A stretch of DNA of 64,000 nucleotides from JAKOVR01 sp031415655 (GTDB taxonomy: Bacteria > Actinomycetota > Acidimicrobiia > Acidimicrobiales > Acidimicrobilacustridaceae), in the NCBI GenBank assembly GCA_031415655.1, contig JANOSD010000016.1, positions 1 through 64,000 on the forward strand. The letters are read 5' to 3'. Of the stretch, positions 44,922-53,381 are shown piece after piece. The first letter of the stretch is position 1. Every line of letters starts with the position of its first letter. The notes below the pieces were generated by a model. It had not been told where the DNA came from and did not search any database. It worked only from the letters and a program-made list of their open reading frames with translations. Position numbers and translations under genes: made by a program.

Positions 44922-45332
44922 GAGTTCACCGGGGCCGGACCCACGCTGACGTTCGACGAACCGGCGGTCGTGGCGATCGGCGGGACGGCAATGGCGGCCA
45001 CGGTCGACGGTCGGCCGATCCCACCGAGGACACCGGTGGCGGTGCCGGCCGGAGCGACGGTGCAGATCGGCCCCACCAAAGGACCCGGTCTGCGCGCCGC
45101 ATTCGGCATTCGGGGCGGGCTCGACGTCCCCACCTACTTGGGTAGCCGGTCGACGTTCACGTTAGGGCAGTTCGGCGGGCACGAGGGCCGGGCGTTGCGG
45201 GCCGGCGATGTGATCCCGATCGGGAAAGACGTGGCCGGAGCAGCGGGGCCATTGCCGCCGGGGATGGCGTCGCGCCTCACGGATCGATGGGAGATCGGCG
45301 TGCTGGTCGGGCCCCACACTGCCCCCGAGTTC
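44922..45332 (+). pseudogene. Internal fragment of a urea/guanidine carboxylase (AHS2/PxpC-like domain)
   Basis: About 137 residues match the carboxyltransferase AHS2 domain shared by urea carboxylase and 5-oxoprolinase subunit C: EFTGAGPTLTFDEPAVVAIGG, FGIRGGLDVPTYLGSRSTFTLG, QFGGHEGRALRAGDVIPIG and WEIGVLVGPHTAPEF. The first 70-80 residues of the domain and everything after APEF are missing, and both ends abut other gene fragments on the opposite strand. The closing WEIGVL.GPH.AP is more like urea carboxylase than PxpC. Not functional. Confidence 0.78.
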
Positions 45333-45347
45333 CGCACCGGGATTGCG

Positions 45348-45536
45348 GTGATGCACGCGGAGCAGCCCCGGTTTGGGTGGGGTGGTATCGAGCGCGAAGA
45401 GGCGGTAACACGTTTCAGTGTGGGCGGGGCGGACGAACGCAGCGCCGAGGTCGGTGAGTTGATGATTGAGCGGTTGACCGGCGAGATGGGCACCGACCAC
45501 GAACAACTCGATCGGCTGAGTTGGGGCATCTGCCAT
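45348..45536 (-). pseudogene. Fragment of the C-terminal domain of allophanate hydrolase
   Basis: About 63 residues match the start of the C-terminal gamma-glutamylcyclotransferase-like domain of AtzF-type allophanate hydrolase: IELFVVGAHLAGQPLNHQLTDLG, then YRLFALDTTPPKPGLLRV. The amidase domain that should precede it is absent, and the similarity stops at the junction with the urea-carboxylase fragment near 45345. Allophanate hydrolase acts directly after urea carboxylase, so these pieces derive from the same pathway. Confidence 0.75.
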
Positions 45537-45564
45537 ACCCCATCTTGCCCGCCCGAAACCCGGG

Positions 45565-47181
45565 TCACACCAGGGTGACGGTGCCGGTGGGGAGGTGGAG
45601 TTCGATGGTGGCGCCGTCGGGGATGTGGGCGGTGGCGCCGGCGCAGCCGATCACCGCCGGCAAACCGAGCTCGCGGGCGATCACGGCGGCGTGCGACAGC
45701 GGGCCTCCGTCTTCGGTGACGACGGCCCCGGCCAACGCCAGGATCTGGTTCCATGCCGGGCAGGTTCCCGCCGTGACGATCACGTCGCCGGGTTCGAAAC
45801 GTTGCAGTGCCTCGATCGGATCCCGGGTGACGCGGGCGATGCCCACGAAGCTCTCGGCATTGCCAACCGCAGTCGACAAACCCACGCCGCGGAGCTGAAC
45901 CGAACCCGAACCGCCGGCGTTGTACCCGGGAGTGCCAGGATTCACCGTTGCTCCGGCCTCCAGACTGCGCAGTCCGAGCAAGGCGCCAGCGAGGGTTCGC
46001 ATGGCCGGGGGTAGGGCGTGCAGCGGGAGTTGCTGCGGTGGGCCGAGCGACGACGGCGCCGGTTCATAGGAAAGCCGGTGTCGTTCCGCCAGCCGTGCCG
46101 CCGCCTCATCGGCCGTCGGCGTTGCAGCGGACCTCGACTGGTGGGTTGACCTGGCCGTCGGCTCAGACGCCGGACTGTTGGCTCCCGCGCTGAGCAGACC
46201 AACCAGTTCCGTGACGCGCAACTCGACGGCATGTTCGGCGTCGTGCAGCAGACCACGCGCCACCAGCCGGCGACCCGCTTCGAGCATGGCGCGACGAAGG
46301 AGTCCGGCTGGCCACGCCGCCGTCAGCAAACCGTTGGCGTCTCGGACCCCGTACGTGGTCCGAGCGTCGGAGAGCAGGCGATCGAACTCGGCCTGATCGT
46401 CCTCCGGAACCTGGGATCGGATGGCGTGCTCGACCGCAAGATCCGGTTCGGGCGCGGGGCGTTTCGTACGATGACCTTCCCGTCGCACGAGCCGGTCCGG
46501 AAGCTCACGAACGCAACGGCCGTCGAAGTCGTAACCTGTCACCAGGCACCATTCCGGCAACGATTCGTCTCCGCGGGATGCCGTCGACCACCCGGCGAGC
46601 AGTCCCGCCACTGCCACGGGGTCGAGACCCCAGTCGAGCGACCGAACGAGCAGCATGCTGGTGGGTACGAGGTCGCAGCCGTGGAGGGCGAAGTGGGCGC
46701 GGTAGCCGTCGCCAACCGTGGTGCGCGCCATCTGGAGGTGTTCGATCAGCGCGGGGTCGTCAAGCACACCGGGATCGATTGTTTGTAGGGCTTCGTTACG
46801 GGCGCGCCATTGAGGTTCGCCGGTGTCGAACCACACCCTTGCTTCGTCGTTCCAGGGACGCTCCTCGATGGCGCGGGCGGCCGCGCGCGCTCGCCGTCGG
46901 AAGACCGGCACCAACGAGATCGCCACCTTCAAGGCAAAGGCAGGAGGAACGGCGTTCGTCGGCTTGCCCAGCAACGGAGCGGTGGTGATGTAGACCCGCC
47001 CGTTCACGAAGCCCGGCAGCAAGGATCGAACGGGCAACCCGTAACGCTCGCACCAGACCGCTCCGCCGTTGGTCATCCCATCCGTCAGCAGATCGTGGAG
47101 TTCCGGGGTGACGGCGCGGGGGAAGTGGTCGTGCAACCCGTGCCAGTCGCCTTTGCCGGGCGGATCCCAGGTGAGTGTCAT
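45565..47181 (-). CDS. PEP-utilizing-enzyme mobile-domain protein
   Basis: A 538-residue protein. The C-terminal 80 residues are the swivelling phosphohistidine domain of PEP synthase/PPDK-type enzymes (FEPGDVIVTAGTCPAWNQIL, then GGPLSHAAVIARELGLPAVIG, with the phosphorylated His in SHAA). The rest is a long helical region found in PEP-mobile-domain proteins without an ATP-grasp motif that I can see (VWCERYGLPVRSLLPGFVNGRVYI near the start). The ATG at 47181 overlaps the TetR stop (ATGA) and has AAAGGAG upstream. As the second gene after tetR it is probably under its control. Reaction unknown. Confidence 0.85.
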   Translation of the reverse strand: MTLTWDPPGKGDWHGLHDHFPRAVTPELHDLLTDGMTNGGAVWCERYGLPVRSLLPGFVNGRVYITTAPLLGKPTNAVPPAFALKVAISLVPVFRRRARAAARAIEERPWNDEARVWFDTGEPQWRARNEALQTIDPGVLDDPALIEHLQMARTTVGDGYRAHFALHGCDLVPTSMLLVRSLDWGLDPVAVAGLLAGWSTASRGDESLPEWCLVTGYDFDGRCVRELPDRLVRREGHRTKRPAPEPDLAVEHAIRSQVPEDDQAEFDRLLSDARTTYGVRDANGLLTAAWPAGLLRRAMLEAGRRLVARGLLHDAEHAVELRVTELVGLLSAGANSPASEPTARSTHQSRSAATPTADEAAARLAERHRLSYEPAPSSLGPPQQLPLHALPPAMRTLAGALLGLRSLEAGATVNPGTPGYNAGGSGSVQLRGVGLSTAVGNAESFVGIARVTRDPIEALQRFEPGDVIVTAGTCPAWNQILALAGAVVTEDGGPLSHAAVIARELGLPAVIGCAGATAHIPDGATIELHLPTGTVTLV

Positions 47182-47810
47182 GACGACGGCTCCTTTCGGG
47201 AGCGGGTTTGGGCCTTGGTGCTTCGGAGCAGCACCCCGATCGCCCAGCTGCACCACTCGGCGGAGTCGTCGATCGATTCGCCCGCCTTGTCGTGGAGTTC
47301 GAGCAATGCGGTGGAGGAGGTGAGGACGTCGACGATGCCGAGTAGCCGGCGGCCCTCTTCGCTAGACGGATCAACGCCCTCGGCGGCGAGGTAGCTGACC
47401 ATGACGGCATGGCGAGTTTCCCACCGTCTCCGGCGCAGGTCGCGGCCAACCGGAGAGGTGAATTGGTTGCGGACCAAGGGGAGTTGGGCGGCCAGCTCTC
47501 GCCACGCCGCGCGCAGTGACGGGCCCACCTCGCCGAAATTGCGCGGCAGTACCGCGGCGGAGGCGGACAGCACGCTCCCCGCCGCGGCGTCGAGCAGTAG
47601 CTCCTTGGTGGGGAAGTAGCGGTAGACCGTGGCGACGCCGACGTTGGCCCGTTTCGCCACGGCCGGCACCGAGACGGCCGCGGGGTGTTCGTTGGCGACG
47701 AGGTCCGAAATGGCCCGCACGATTCGGGCGCGGGTGGCCTGGCGTTGCTCGTCCCGAAGCCCGGCTTCGGTCGGCTCGGATCGATCGGTCAGTCCATTCG
47801 GCTCGATCAT
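47178..47810 (-). CDS. TetR-family transcriptional regulator
   Basis: A 210-residue regulator with the N-terminal HTH at about 25-70 (ARIVRAISDLVANEHP, VSVPAVAKRANVGVATVYRYFPTKELLL) and a variable ligand-binding C-terminus. It is first in a two-gene unit with the PEP-mobile-domain gene. A perfect inverted repeat lies 10 bases upstream of the start and is the likely operator, also able to influence the divergent enoyl-CoA hydratase gene. ATG at 47810. Confidence 0.92.
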   Translation of the reverse strand: MIEPNGLTDRSEPTEAGLRDEQRQATRARIVRAISDLVANEHPAAVSVPAVAKRANVGVATVYRYFPTKELLLDAAAGSVLSASAAVLPRNFGEVGPSLRAAWRELAAQLPLVRNQFTSPVGRDLRRRRWETRHAVMVSYLAAEGVDPSSEEGRRLLGIVDVLTSSTALLELHDKAGESIDDSAEWCSWAIGVLLRSTKAQTRSRKEPSS

Positions 47811-47819
47811 GATAGGAAA

Positions 47820-47836
47820 CCTCTCATCATGAGAGG
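47820..47836. promoter_or_regulatory. Candidate TetR operator
   Basis: CCTCTCAT-C-ATGAGAGG, a perfect 8-bp inverted repeat with one central base, right upstream of the tetR-like start at 47810. Confidence 0.75.
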
Positions 47837-47872
47837 AACCATATCACGAGAGTCCGGGAGTCGAGCTTTGGA

Positions 47873-47907
47873 GGAGGATTTTGTGGCGTTTCGCGACAAA
47901 ATCCTCC
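47873..47907. repeat. Long inverted repeat in the tetR/crotonase divergent region
   Basis: Arms GGAGGATTTTGTGGCG and CGCGACAAAATCCTCC pair with one mismatch around a TTT loop; pairing continues imperfectly outward (CTTTGG/CCAAAG). It lies 60 bases before the hydratase start and is not at a gene end, so it is more likely an operator or a mobile palindrome than a terminator. Confidence 0.75.
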
Positions 47908-47967
47908 CCCAAAGTCTCTACACAGCGGTGGAGCGGTAACGTCCACCCTCGATCGAGGAGCCAACCT

Positions 47968-48846
47968 TTGCCTGACAATTCCGAGACCGAGTCCGAGTCT
48001 GAGTCCGAGTCTGACGAGTCTGAGACCGAGTCCCCCGTGCCGGAGCGAACCGTGCCAGCGCCGCCATCGCCGGCTGTCCGTACGCACTCGATCGATCGGG
48101 TGCTCGTGGTCACGATCGATCGGCCCGAGGTGCGCAATGCCGTCGATCGTCCGACGGCCGATGCGTTGCACGATGCCTTCCTCGCCTTTGATGGCGACGA
48201 CGACCTCGATGTGGCGATCCTCACCGGAGCAGCCGGCACGTTCTGCGCCGGCGCCGACCTCAAGGGGGTGGCCGAAGGGCGGGGCAACCGTGTCGTCGCC
48301 GACCCAGAGATGCCAGGCCCGATGGGCCCCACTCGTTTGCACCTGTCCAAGCCGGTGATCGCGGCGATCGAGGGTCACGCCGTGGCCGGCGGACTGGAGT
48401 TGGCGGTGTGGTGCGATCTTCGCGTCGCCGCCACGGATGCCGTGCTCGGCGTGTACTGCCGTCGTTGGGGCGTGCCGCTGATCGACGGGGGCACGATCCG
48501 GCTGCCCCGCCTGATCGGGCAGTCGCACGCCATGGATCTCATCCTCACGGGGAGGGGCGTGTCGGGCGAAGAAGCACTGCGGATGGGGCTGGTGAACCGG
48601 CTGGCCGAACCGGGCTCAGCGCTTGACGACGCGGTTGAGCTTGCCACCGCGATCACGAAGTTCCCGCAGACGTGCCTCCGCAACGACCGCCGATCAACGA
48701 TCGAGCAATGGTCGATGCCACTCGATGCCGCGCTGCATCACGAGACGGTGATCGGGCTACGCACCATTTCGAGCGGTGAGACGCTGGCCGGCGCAGCGCG
48801 GTTCCGTGACGGCAAGGGCCGTGGTGGATCGTTCGCCGACCTGTGA
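47968..48846 (+). CDS. Enoyl-CoA hydratase/isomerase family protein
   Basis: A 292-residue crotonase. An unusual N-terminal extension rich in Ser, Glu and Asp (SETESESESESDESETES), encoded by a 12-bp DNA repeat, precedes the fold, which starts near residue 38 (RVLVVTIDRPEVRNAVDRP). The oxyanion-hole segments are FCAGADLKG and GHAVAGGLELAVWCDLRVAA; the second catalytic region is VPLIDGGTIRLPRLIG, where one Glu of classical hydratases is not obvious, so isomerase or another crotonase activity is possible. TTG at 47968 is chosen because GAGGAG lies 7 bases upstream. It is divergent from tetR and may share its regulation. Confidence 0.88.
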   Translation: MPDNSETESESESESDESETESPVPERTVPAPPSPAVRTHSIDRVLVVTIDRPEVRNAVDRPTADALHDAFLAFDGDDDLDVAILTGAAGTFCAGADLKGVAEGRGNRVVADPEMPGPMGPTRLHLSKPVIAAIEGHAVAGGLELAVWCDLRVAATDAVLGVYCRRWGVPLIDGGTIRLPRLIGQSHAMDLILTGRGVSGEEALRMGLVNRLAEPGSALDDAVELATAITKFPQTCLRNDRRSTIEQWSMPLDAALHHETVIGLRTISSGETLAGAARFRDGKGRGGSFADL

Positions 48847-48943
48847 TTCGTTCGCCCACGTGGGAGCTTCGAGTCGTCGAGATTCGTCGTTTGGTCCGCT
48901 CCCGCCGACCGCCTCTCCAGCGCGTCACGCCGCAAGGACTGCC

Positions 48944-49340
48944 ATGAAGATCAACCTCCACAGCCTCTTCGTCCCCGACCAAGCCAAAGCGCTGGCGTTT
49001 TACACTGAGGTCCTCGGGTTCGTGAAGAAGACCGACATCCCGATGGGTGACGTGAGCTGGATCACGGTGGTATCACCCGGATGAACCCCAGGGCACCGAA
49101 CTCGTGCTCGAACCCGACAATCACCCGTCGGTGCGGCCGTTCAAAGCGGCGTTGGTGAAAGACGGCATCCCCTTCACCTCGTTCGCCGTCGAGAATGTGC
49201 AGGACGAGTTCGAGCGACTCTCGGCCCTCGGGGTGGTCTTCACGCAGGAGCCGTTGGTGATGGGCCCGGTGACGGTGGCCGTGTTCGACGACACCTGCGG
49301 CAACCTCATCCAGATCGCCGCCACCGCCGACGAACCCTGA
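48944..49340 (+). pseudogene. VOC/glyoxalase family protein with a frameshift
   Basis: The N-terminal part (MKINLHSLFVPDQAKALAFY, LGFVKKTDIPMGDVSWITVVSP) and the C-terminal part (GTELVLEPDNHPSV, IPFTSFAVENVQDEFERLSA, GVVFTQEPLVMGPVTVAVFDD, CGNLIQI) together form one complete vicinal-oxygen-chelate protein of about 130 residues, but they lie in different frames. The break is at 49076-49085, inside a CCC run: removing one C restores SPDEPQGTEL. As read, translation stops at 49082-49084. It is a recent pseudogene or a one-base sequence error. Confidence 0.87.
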
Positions 49341-49753
49341 CCGGCCGAGTCTTTACCGAGACGGAAAAGTCCTTTGTGGGCCGAGAAATCATCCGGGTCC
49401 CTGGTATGGGTAAACACCAAACATTCAGACTCTTTGCCTGCAAACCGCGAATCGAACCGCCCACGATGCCCCAATCCGAGCGCCACCTGTCGGTCGACGA
49501 TTGCGCCCGGCACCGCAGCTATCGCGTTGCTCTCGCCGTTCGGAGAACGAGGCCCGAGCCAACGAGATCATGGGTGCGGCCGACCGCAGGGTGCGTTTCG
49601 CCGTGGTGCCGACCGATCGCTGGTGGCCATCGGCCTCCGAGTCGTCGTCCCCGAAGCCATCGCCACGGCATTCCTGTCGCCGGGTCTGGGTGCGCTACCG
49701 GAAGACCCGGCGAAGACAACACTCAGTAGCGGGCGGGGTAACGTCCGATCGTC
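49341..49753. other. 410-bp stretch with no recognisable gene
   Basis: Frames of about 120 codons are open on the + strand, but their products are low-complexity Arg/Ser/Pro sequence without a family. I see no repeat or hairpin of note. Confidence 0.5.
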
Positions 49754-52378
49754 ATGACTGGCCCGTGGCCCCTCATCGGGCGTGACCAAGAACTGGCGGC
49801 CGCAGCAGACGCTCTGGCACGCCGTCATGTCGTGGTGCTCCTCGGCGAAGCCGGCGTCGGAAAGACCCGCATCGCCACCGCGGTGGCCGAGCTGGGAACT
49901 GGCCGGTCCCGGACCGTGCGCCGCGTCGTCGGCCGAATCGCTACCCGGGACCTACCGCTGGCGGCGATCGGTGAGTTCATCGGTGCCGCCGCGCCGCACC
50001 TCGCAGCGTCGGCCCTCATGGAGACGGTGCTCCAGACGGTGCCAGGTCGCGCAAGGCCCCTGCTCTTCGTCGATGATGCTCAATGGCTGGACTCGGGGAG
50101 CGCGGGCATTCTCCAGCAGGTCATCGAGGCCGACCGACTCGACGTCGTCATCACCGTCCGCACCGGTGAGGCTGTCGCGGCGTCGGCATCGGTATCGGCG
50201 CTGTGGACCGACCCGACCACCCCTCGTATCGTCGTCTCGCCGCTCTCCGACCGCGCAACTACCCAACTGATCAACGAGGTGCTCGGCGGGCCGGTCGAAG
50301 CCCGAACGCTGCTCCAACTGACGAGGATCTCTCGGGGCAACGCGTTGTTCCTGCGGGAGTTGGTCGACGGTGCCCTGGCCGGTGGTGCGCTCTGGTGCGA
50401 GAACGGGCTCTGGCGTTTCATTTCGCCGCTGGTCCACACGCCTGTCCTGGAGCAGCTGATCCTGTCTCGTTACGCCCCGCTCGACGCGGCCGGCCGGGAA
50501 GCTATCGAACTGGTCGCCATCGCCGGCGGTGTGCCCGTCCGCTTGCTCGAGACGCTGGCCCCGCCCGCGGTTCTTGAGGAACTGGAACGCAAGGCGATGT
50601 TGACGGCCGCCGGCGGCGGCGACAGCCCGCTCACCGTCGAGCTGGCCCACCCGCTCCATGGGGAAATCATCAGGAATCGGATGCCGGCGCTCACCAAGCT
50701 CCGGCTGTCGCGGCTCCTCGCTGACGCCGCCACCGCGGTGCCCGGAGCTATGGTCGATGAACTCCAGGTCGTGGTCTGGGAGCGCGACGGAGGAGGGCAA
50801 CCGGACCTCGCCCGGCTGATTCGTGCCGCCCGCTCCGCGCTCGTCCGGAACGACACGGGCCTGGCGGGTTCGCTGGCTATCACCGCCGTGAAGGCAGCAC
50901 CTACCTTCGAGGCGGCCTCCCTCGCCGCCTGGTGCCTGGCCGAACAGGGTGATCATGCCGGTGCACTCGACATAGCGCAGCGCACGTTGGACCAGTTGGA
51001 CGACCCCTCGGAACGTGCCGGCCTCGTCCTGCGGATCGCCGAGGAGCGCTACTGGGGTGAGGGCCTCGACGGCGACACTGACGGCCACCAGACCCTCGCC
51101 GACGCAACCAACACCTTCCCGCCAGGGCCCTGGCTCGACCTTTTCCGGGCCCAGACCTTCGTTTTCGCCATGCTCGACGGCGCCATTGGGGATGCGCTGC
51201 CCGGTGCACTGGCGCTGGTCGACCATCCCGACCAGCGGGTGGCATCCGTGGCCGCGTTGGCAGCAGAGTTCGCGCTGTCGTTCAGCGACAGGGGAAGCGA
51301 GGCGATTGAACTCGCCGGTCATGCCTACGCGGCGACAAGGGACGCTCCGTACGCCGGCGACCCCAACGTTCACGTATTGGGTCAGGTGCTGGCCATGGCC
51401 GTCGACGGCCAGTACCTGATGGCCGAGGAGATGATCGCCCTCGTGCACGAGGTCGCCGTCAGCCGCCCGGGCCGCCAAGCCCAGGCCTGGGCCGCCGTCG
51501 TCCGGGCGTTCGTGGCCTTGCGTCGGGGCCGCCTCGATTCGGCGTTGCGTCTTGCCCTCGAAGCCGAGATGCTCTGGCTCGACCAGGGTCTGCCTCGACT
51601 GGCCCGCTGGGCGGGAGCGGCGGCGGTGCAGTCGCTCGCTGAACAGGGTCGCGTCCACGAGGCACGCGAGGTCGAAGCCCGCATGGCGTTGTATCCCGCC
51701 GAGAAGTTCCGCCTCTTCGAGCCACTGCTCCATCGCGCCAGCGCCTTCACGGCGGCGGTGGAAGGGCGAACCACGATCGCCGTTGCCGAGTTGACCAGCA
51801 TCGCCGAGCAGTGCCTGAGGAAGGGCTCCTACGCCTTCGCCATGATCGTGATCCACGACCTCACCCGAATCGGCGAAGGAGCGCACGCAGCACGTCTCGT
51901 TGGCCGTGTACCTCCCGGCGGCACCGCTACCGAGGCCACACGAGCGCATGTGCTCGCCGCCGCAGCGGCCGATCCTGCCGCGATGGCTGAGGCGGCCGAA
52001 GCCCTGGCGGTGATCGGGGCGGACCTCGCGGCGGCCGAGGCCTTCGCGCAGGCCGCCGAGCTCTGGCGCCGCCACAAGTCCCCAAAGGCCGCTACGCGTT
52101 GTGCCGCTCGTTCCGCCGACCTTCAGGCCCAGTGCGAGCGTGCACGCACTCCTGGCCTGCTCGGCTCGGAGAAGGCGATGGGCTTGTCGAAGCGCGAGAT
52201 AGAGGTCGCCCGGCTCGCGCAGTCAGGAGCGTCCAACCGTGAGATCGCCGAGGAACTGAACATCTCGGAGCGAACGGTCGAGAACCACCTCTACCGAGCC
52301 TTCTCAAAGTTTGGTGTGACCTCTCGTGCCGACCTGTCGAGCGTCCTCGGTCCACGGATCCATCCGGAGACCGAATAA
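49754..52378 (+). CDS. LAL-type LuxR-family regulator with AAA-like ATPase domain
   Basis: An 874-residue regulator of the large ATP-binding LuxR type. N-terminal STAND/AAA ATPase: LIGRDQELAAAADAL, Walker A LLGEAGVGKT, Walker B PLLFVDDAQWLDSGS, arginine-finger region ISRGNALFLRELVDGAL. A long helical, TPR-like middle (about 350-780) follows, then a LuxR/GerE helix-turn-helix at about 805-865 (LSKREIEVARLAQSGASNREIAEELNISERTVENHLYRAFSKFGV). Such proteins usually activate nearby biosynthetic or catabolic genes. The gene starts at ATG 49754. A small NHLP-type peptide gene follows 68 bases downstream and may be its target. Confidence 0.94.
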   Translation: MTGPWPLIGRDQELAAAADALARRHVVVLLGEAGVGKTRIATAVAELGTGRSRTVRRVVGRIATRDLPLAAIGEFIGAAAPHLAASALMETVLQTVPGRARPLLFVDDAQWLDSGSAGILQQVIEADRLDVVITVRTGEAVAASASVSALWTDPTTPRIVVSPLSDRATTQLINEVLGGPVEARTLLQLTRISRGNALFLRELVDGALAGGALWCENGLWRFISPLVHTPVLEQLILSRYAPLDAAGREAIELVAIAGGVPVRLLETLAPPAVLEELERKAMLTAAGGGDSPLTVELAHPLHGEIIRNRMPALTKLRLSRLLADAATAVPGAMVDELQVVVWERDGGGQPDLARLIRAARSALVRNDTGLAGSLAITAVKAAPTFEAASLAAWCLAEQGDHAGALDIAQRTLDQLDDPSERAGLVLRIAEERYWGEGLDGDTDGHQTLADATNTFPPGPWLDLFRAQTFVFAMLDGAIGDALPGALALVDHPDQRVASVAALAAEFALSFSDRGSEAIELAGHAYAATRDAPYAGDPNVHVLGQVLAMAVDGQYLMAEEMIALVHEVAVSRPGRQAQAWAAVVRAFVALRRGRLDSALRLALEAEMLWLDQGLPRLARWAGAAAVQSLAEQGRVHEAREVEARMALYPAEKFRLFEPLLHRASAFTAAVEGRTTIAVAELTSIAEQCLRKGSYAFAMIVIHDLTRIGEGAHAARLVGRVPPGGTATEATRAHVLAAAAADPAAMAEAAEALAVIGADLAAAEAFAQAAELWRRHKSPKAATRCAARSADLQAQCERARTPGLLGSEKAMGLSKREIEVARLAQSGASNREIAEELNISERTVENHLYRAFSKFGVTSRADLSSVLGPRIHPETE

Positions 52379-52446
52379 AACCTCGTTCTCCACAATGAGT
52401 AGCGCCCACTCACGACGCCACGACCAGCACGTGGTTGAGTCAAGTC

Positions 52447-52653
52447 ATGGCCGACATCGACCTGGTGCTCGACCGGCTCCGCAACGATCTTGCGTTCCGA
52501 CTGCTCCTGGAGACTGAACCGGGCCAAGCCCTTGCCGGCCTATCGCTCAGCCCCGCTCATCTTCGCCAACTCGAACGCGAACTTCACGGTGACGACGTGG
52601 TGGGTTTTACGTCGGCCTCGAAGGCCGATCCCTACTTCAGTCAACCCGACTGA
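52447..52653 (+). CDS. Small NHLP/Os1348-like peptide
   Basis: A 68-residue peptide: MADIDLVLDRLRNDLAFRLL, then TEPGQALAGLSLSPAHLRQLERELHG. The D-x-x-F-R-x-x-L-x-x-x-P-x-x-A-L-x-x-x-x-L-(S/T) pattern is that of the Os1348/NHLP clan, whose members include leader regions of ribosomally made peptides. The tail DDVVGFTSASKADPYFSQPD would be the core, but no maturation enzymes are seen nearby. It follows the LAL regulator. A second frame directly after it continues with protein-like sequence, so the gene may be longer and frameshifted. ATG at 52447; no strong ribosome binding site. Confidence 0.6.
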   Translation: MADIDLVLDRLRNDLAFRLLLETEPGQALAGLSLSPAHLRQLERELHGDDVVGFTSASKADPYFSQPD

Positions 52654-52813
52654 CCAAGCCCCTGCTCACCGCGTCGTCGTCGCCATCGATGGGGAGGACC
52701 GGTACTTCGAGGTCTCGGCCGAGGCGGTGTTCGGAGCGGAGTACTACGACGCGACGCGCCCCGCAGCTCCTCCGGTTTCCGAGCATGCCGACGAGTTCGA
52801 CTGCGAACAGTAA
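52652..52813 (+). other. Open frame without a start, possible continuation of the NHLP gene
   Basis: About 53 codons in the +1 frame relative to the upstream peptide read DQAPAHRVVVAIDGEDRYFE, then VSAEAVFGAEYYDATRP and an acidic end. It has no ATG/GTG/TTG before VFG. Removing the T at 52651 would fuse it to the peptide, giving a 121-residue protein. It could be a translationally coupled ORF with an unusual start or the second half of a frameshifted gene. Confidence 0.4.
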
Positions 52814-52838
52814 AAGGCAATCCCTACAACGGCGGTCG

Positions 52839-53381
52839 TCAGTCCTTCAGGAACTCATTGGTGAGCGATTGGGCCTTGGCTTCGGTCGTGCCTTGAAAGA
52901 TCTGGACGTAGAGACAGCGATCGCCCTTCTTCGAGATCGTGTCGATCAGTACTGTCGGGTCGCTGCCGCTGGGTCGGGCCATCGCAGAGTCACCGACCGC
53001 CGCCAGCGGCTTGCGTTTGGCGATCGGGTCGGACTCGAGGCCCTTCCAGTCATCACACTTCAGAAACTCGGCTTGCACCACTCCGATGGTGTCGCCTTGG
53101 TAGGTGCACCCCGGCAACGTGTTCCCGACACGGAAACGGCCGGATTCGGTGAGCACCTTGGCCGACTTCACCGGGGTCCCGAGCAATGTCGAAACCTTGT
53201 CCGCCGGCACCGTGAGGCACAGGTCAGTGGACGTACTCGCTGCCCCGCCGGCGCTCGGAGCGCCGCTCGTCGACGAACCGGCGGCATTCGTCGCGGTTGG
53301 GGTCGACGAGGATGAGCAGCCGGACATCGCGAGGCTCAGTCCGGCAAGGGGGACGACGATACAGAGGGCGTTGTGCTTCAT
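52839..53381 (-). CDS. Lipoprotein, DUF3558-like
   Basis: A 180-residue exported lipoprotein: signal KHNALCIVVPLAGLSLAMSG with lipobox MSGC, a Ser/Thr/Ala/Gly linker, and a small domain with DLCLTVPADKVSTLLGTPV, LPGCTYQ, FLKCDDW and GDRCLYVQI. Four Cys residues could form two disulfides. The pattern resembles the DUF3558 group of actinobacterial lipoproteins; function unknown. ATG at 53381. The open frame runs 220 codons further upstream but without recognisable protein. Confidence 0.78.
   Translation of the reverse strand: MKHNALCIVVPLAGLSLAMSGCSSSSTPTATNAAGSSTSGAPSAGGAASTSTDLCLTVPADKVSTLLGTPVKSAKVLTESGRFRVGNTLPGCTYQGDTIGVVQAEFLKCDDWKGLESDPIAKRKPLAAVGDSAMARPSGSDPTVLIDTISKKGDRCLYVQIFQGTTEAKAQSLTNEFLKD

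Noticed and set aside
43704..45564. Guanidine riboswitch for the relic operon
   Set aside because: I see no conserved ykkC-type core around the fragments, and the 5' end of the original operon is missing.
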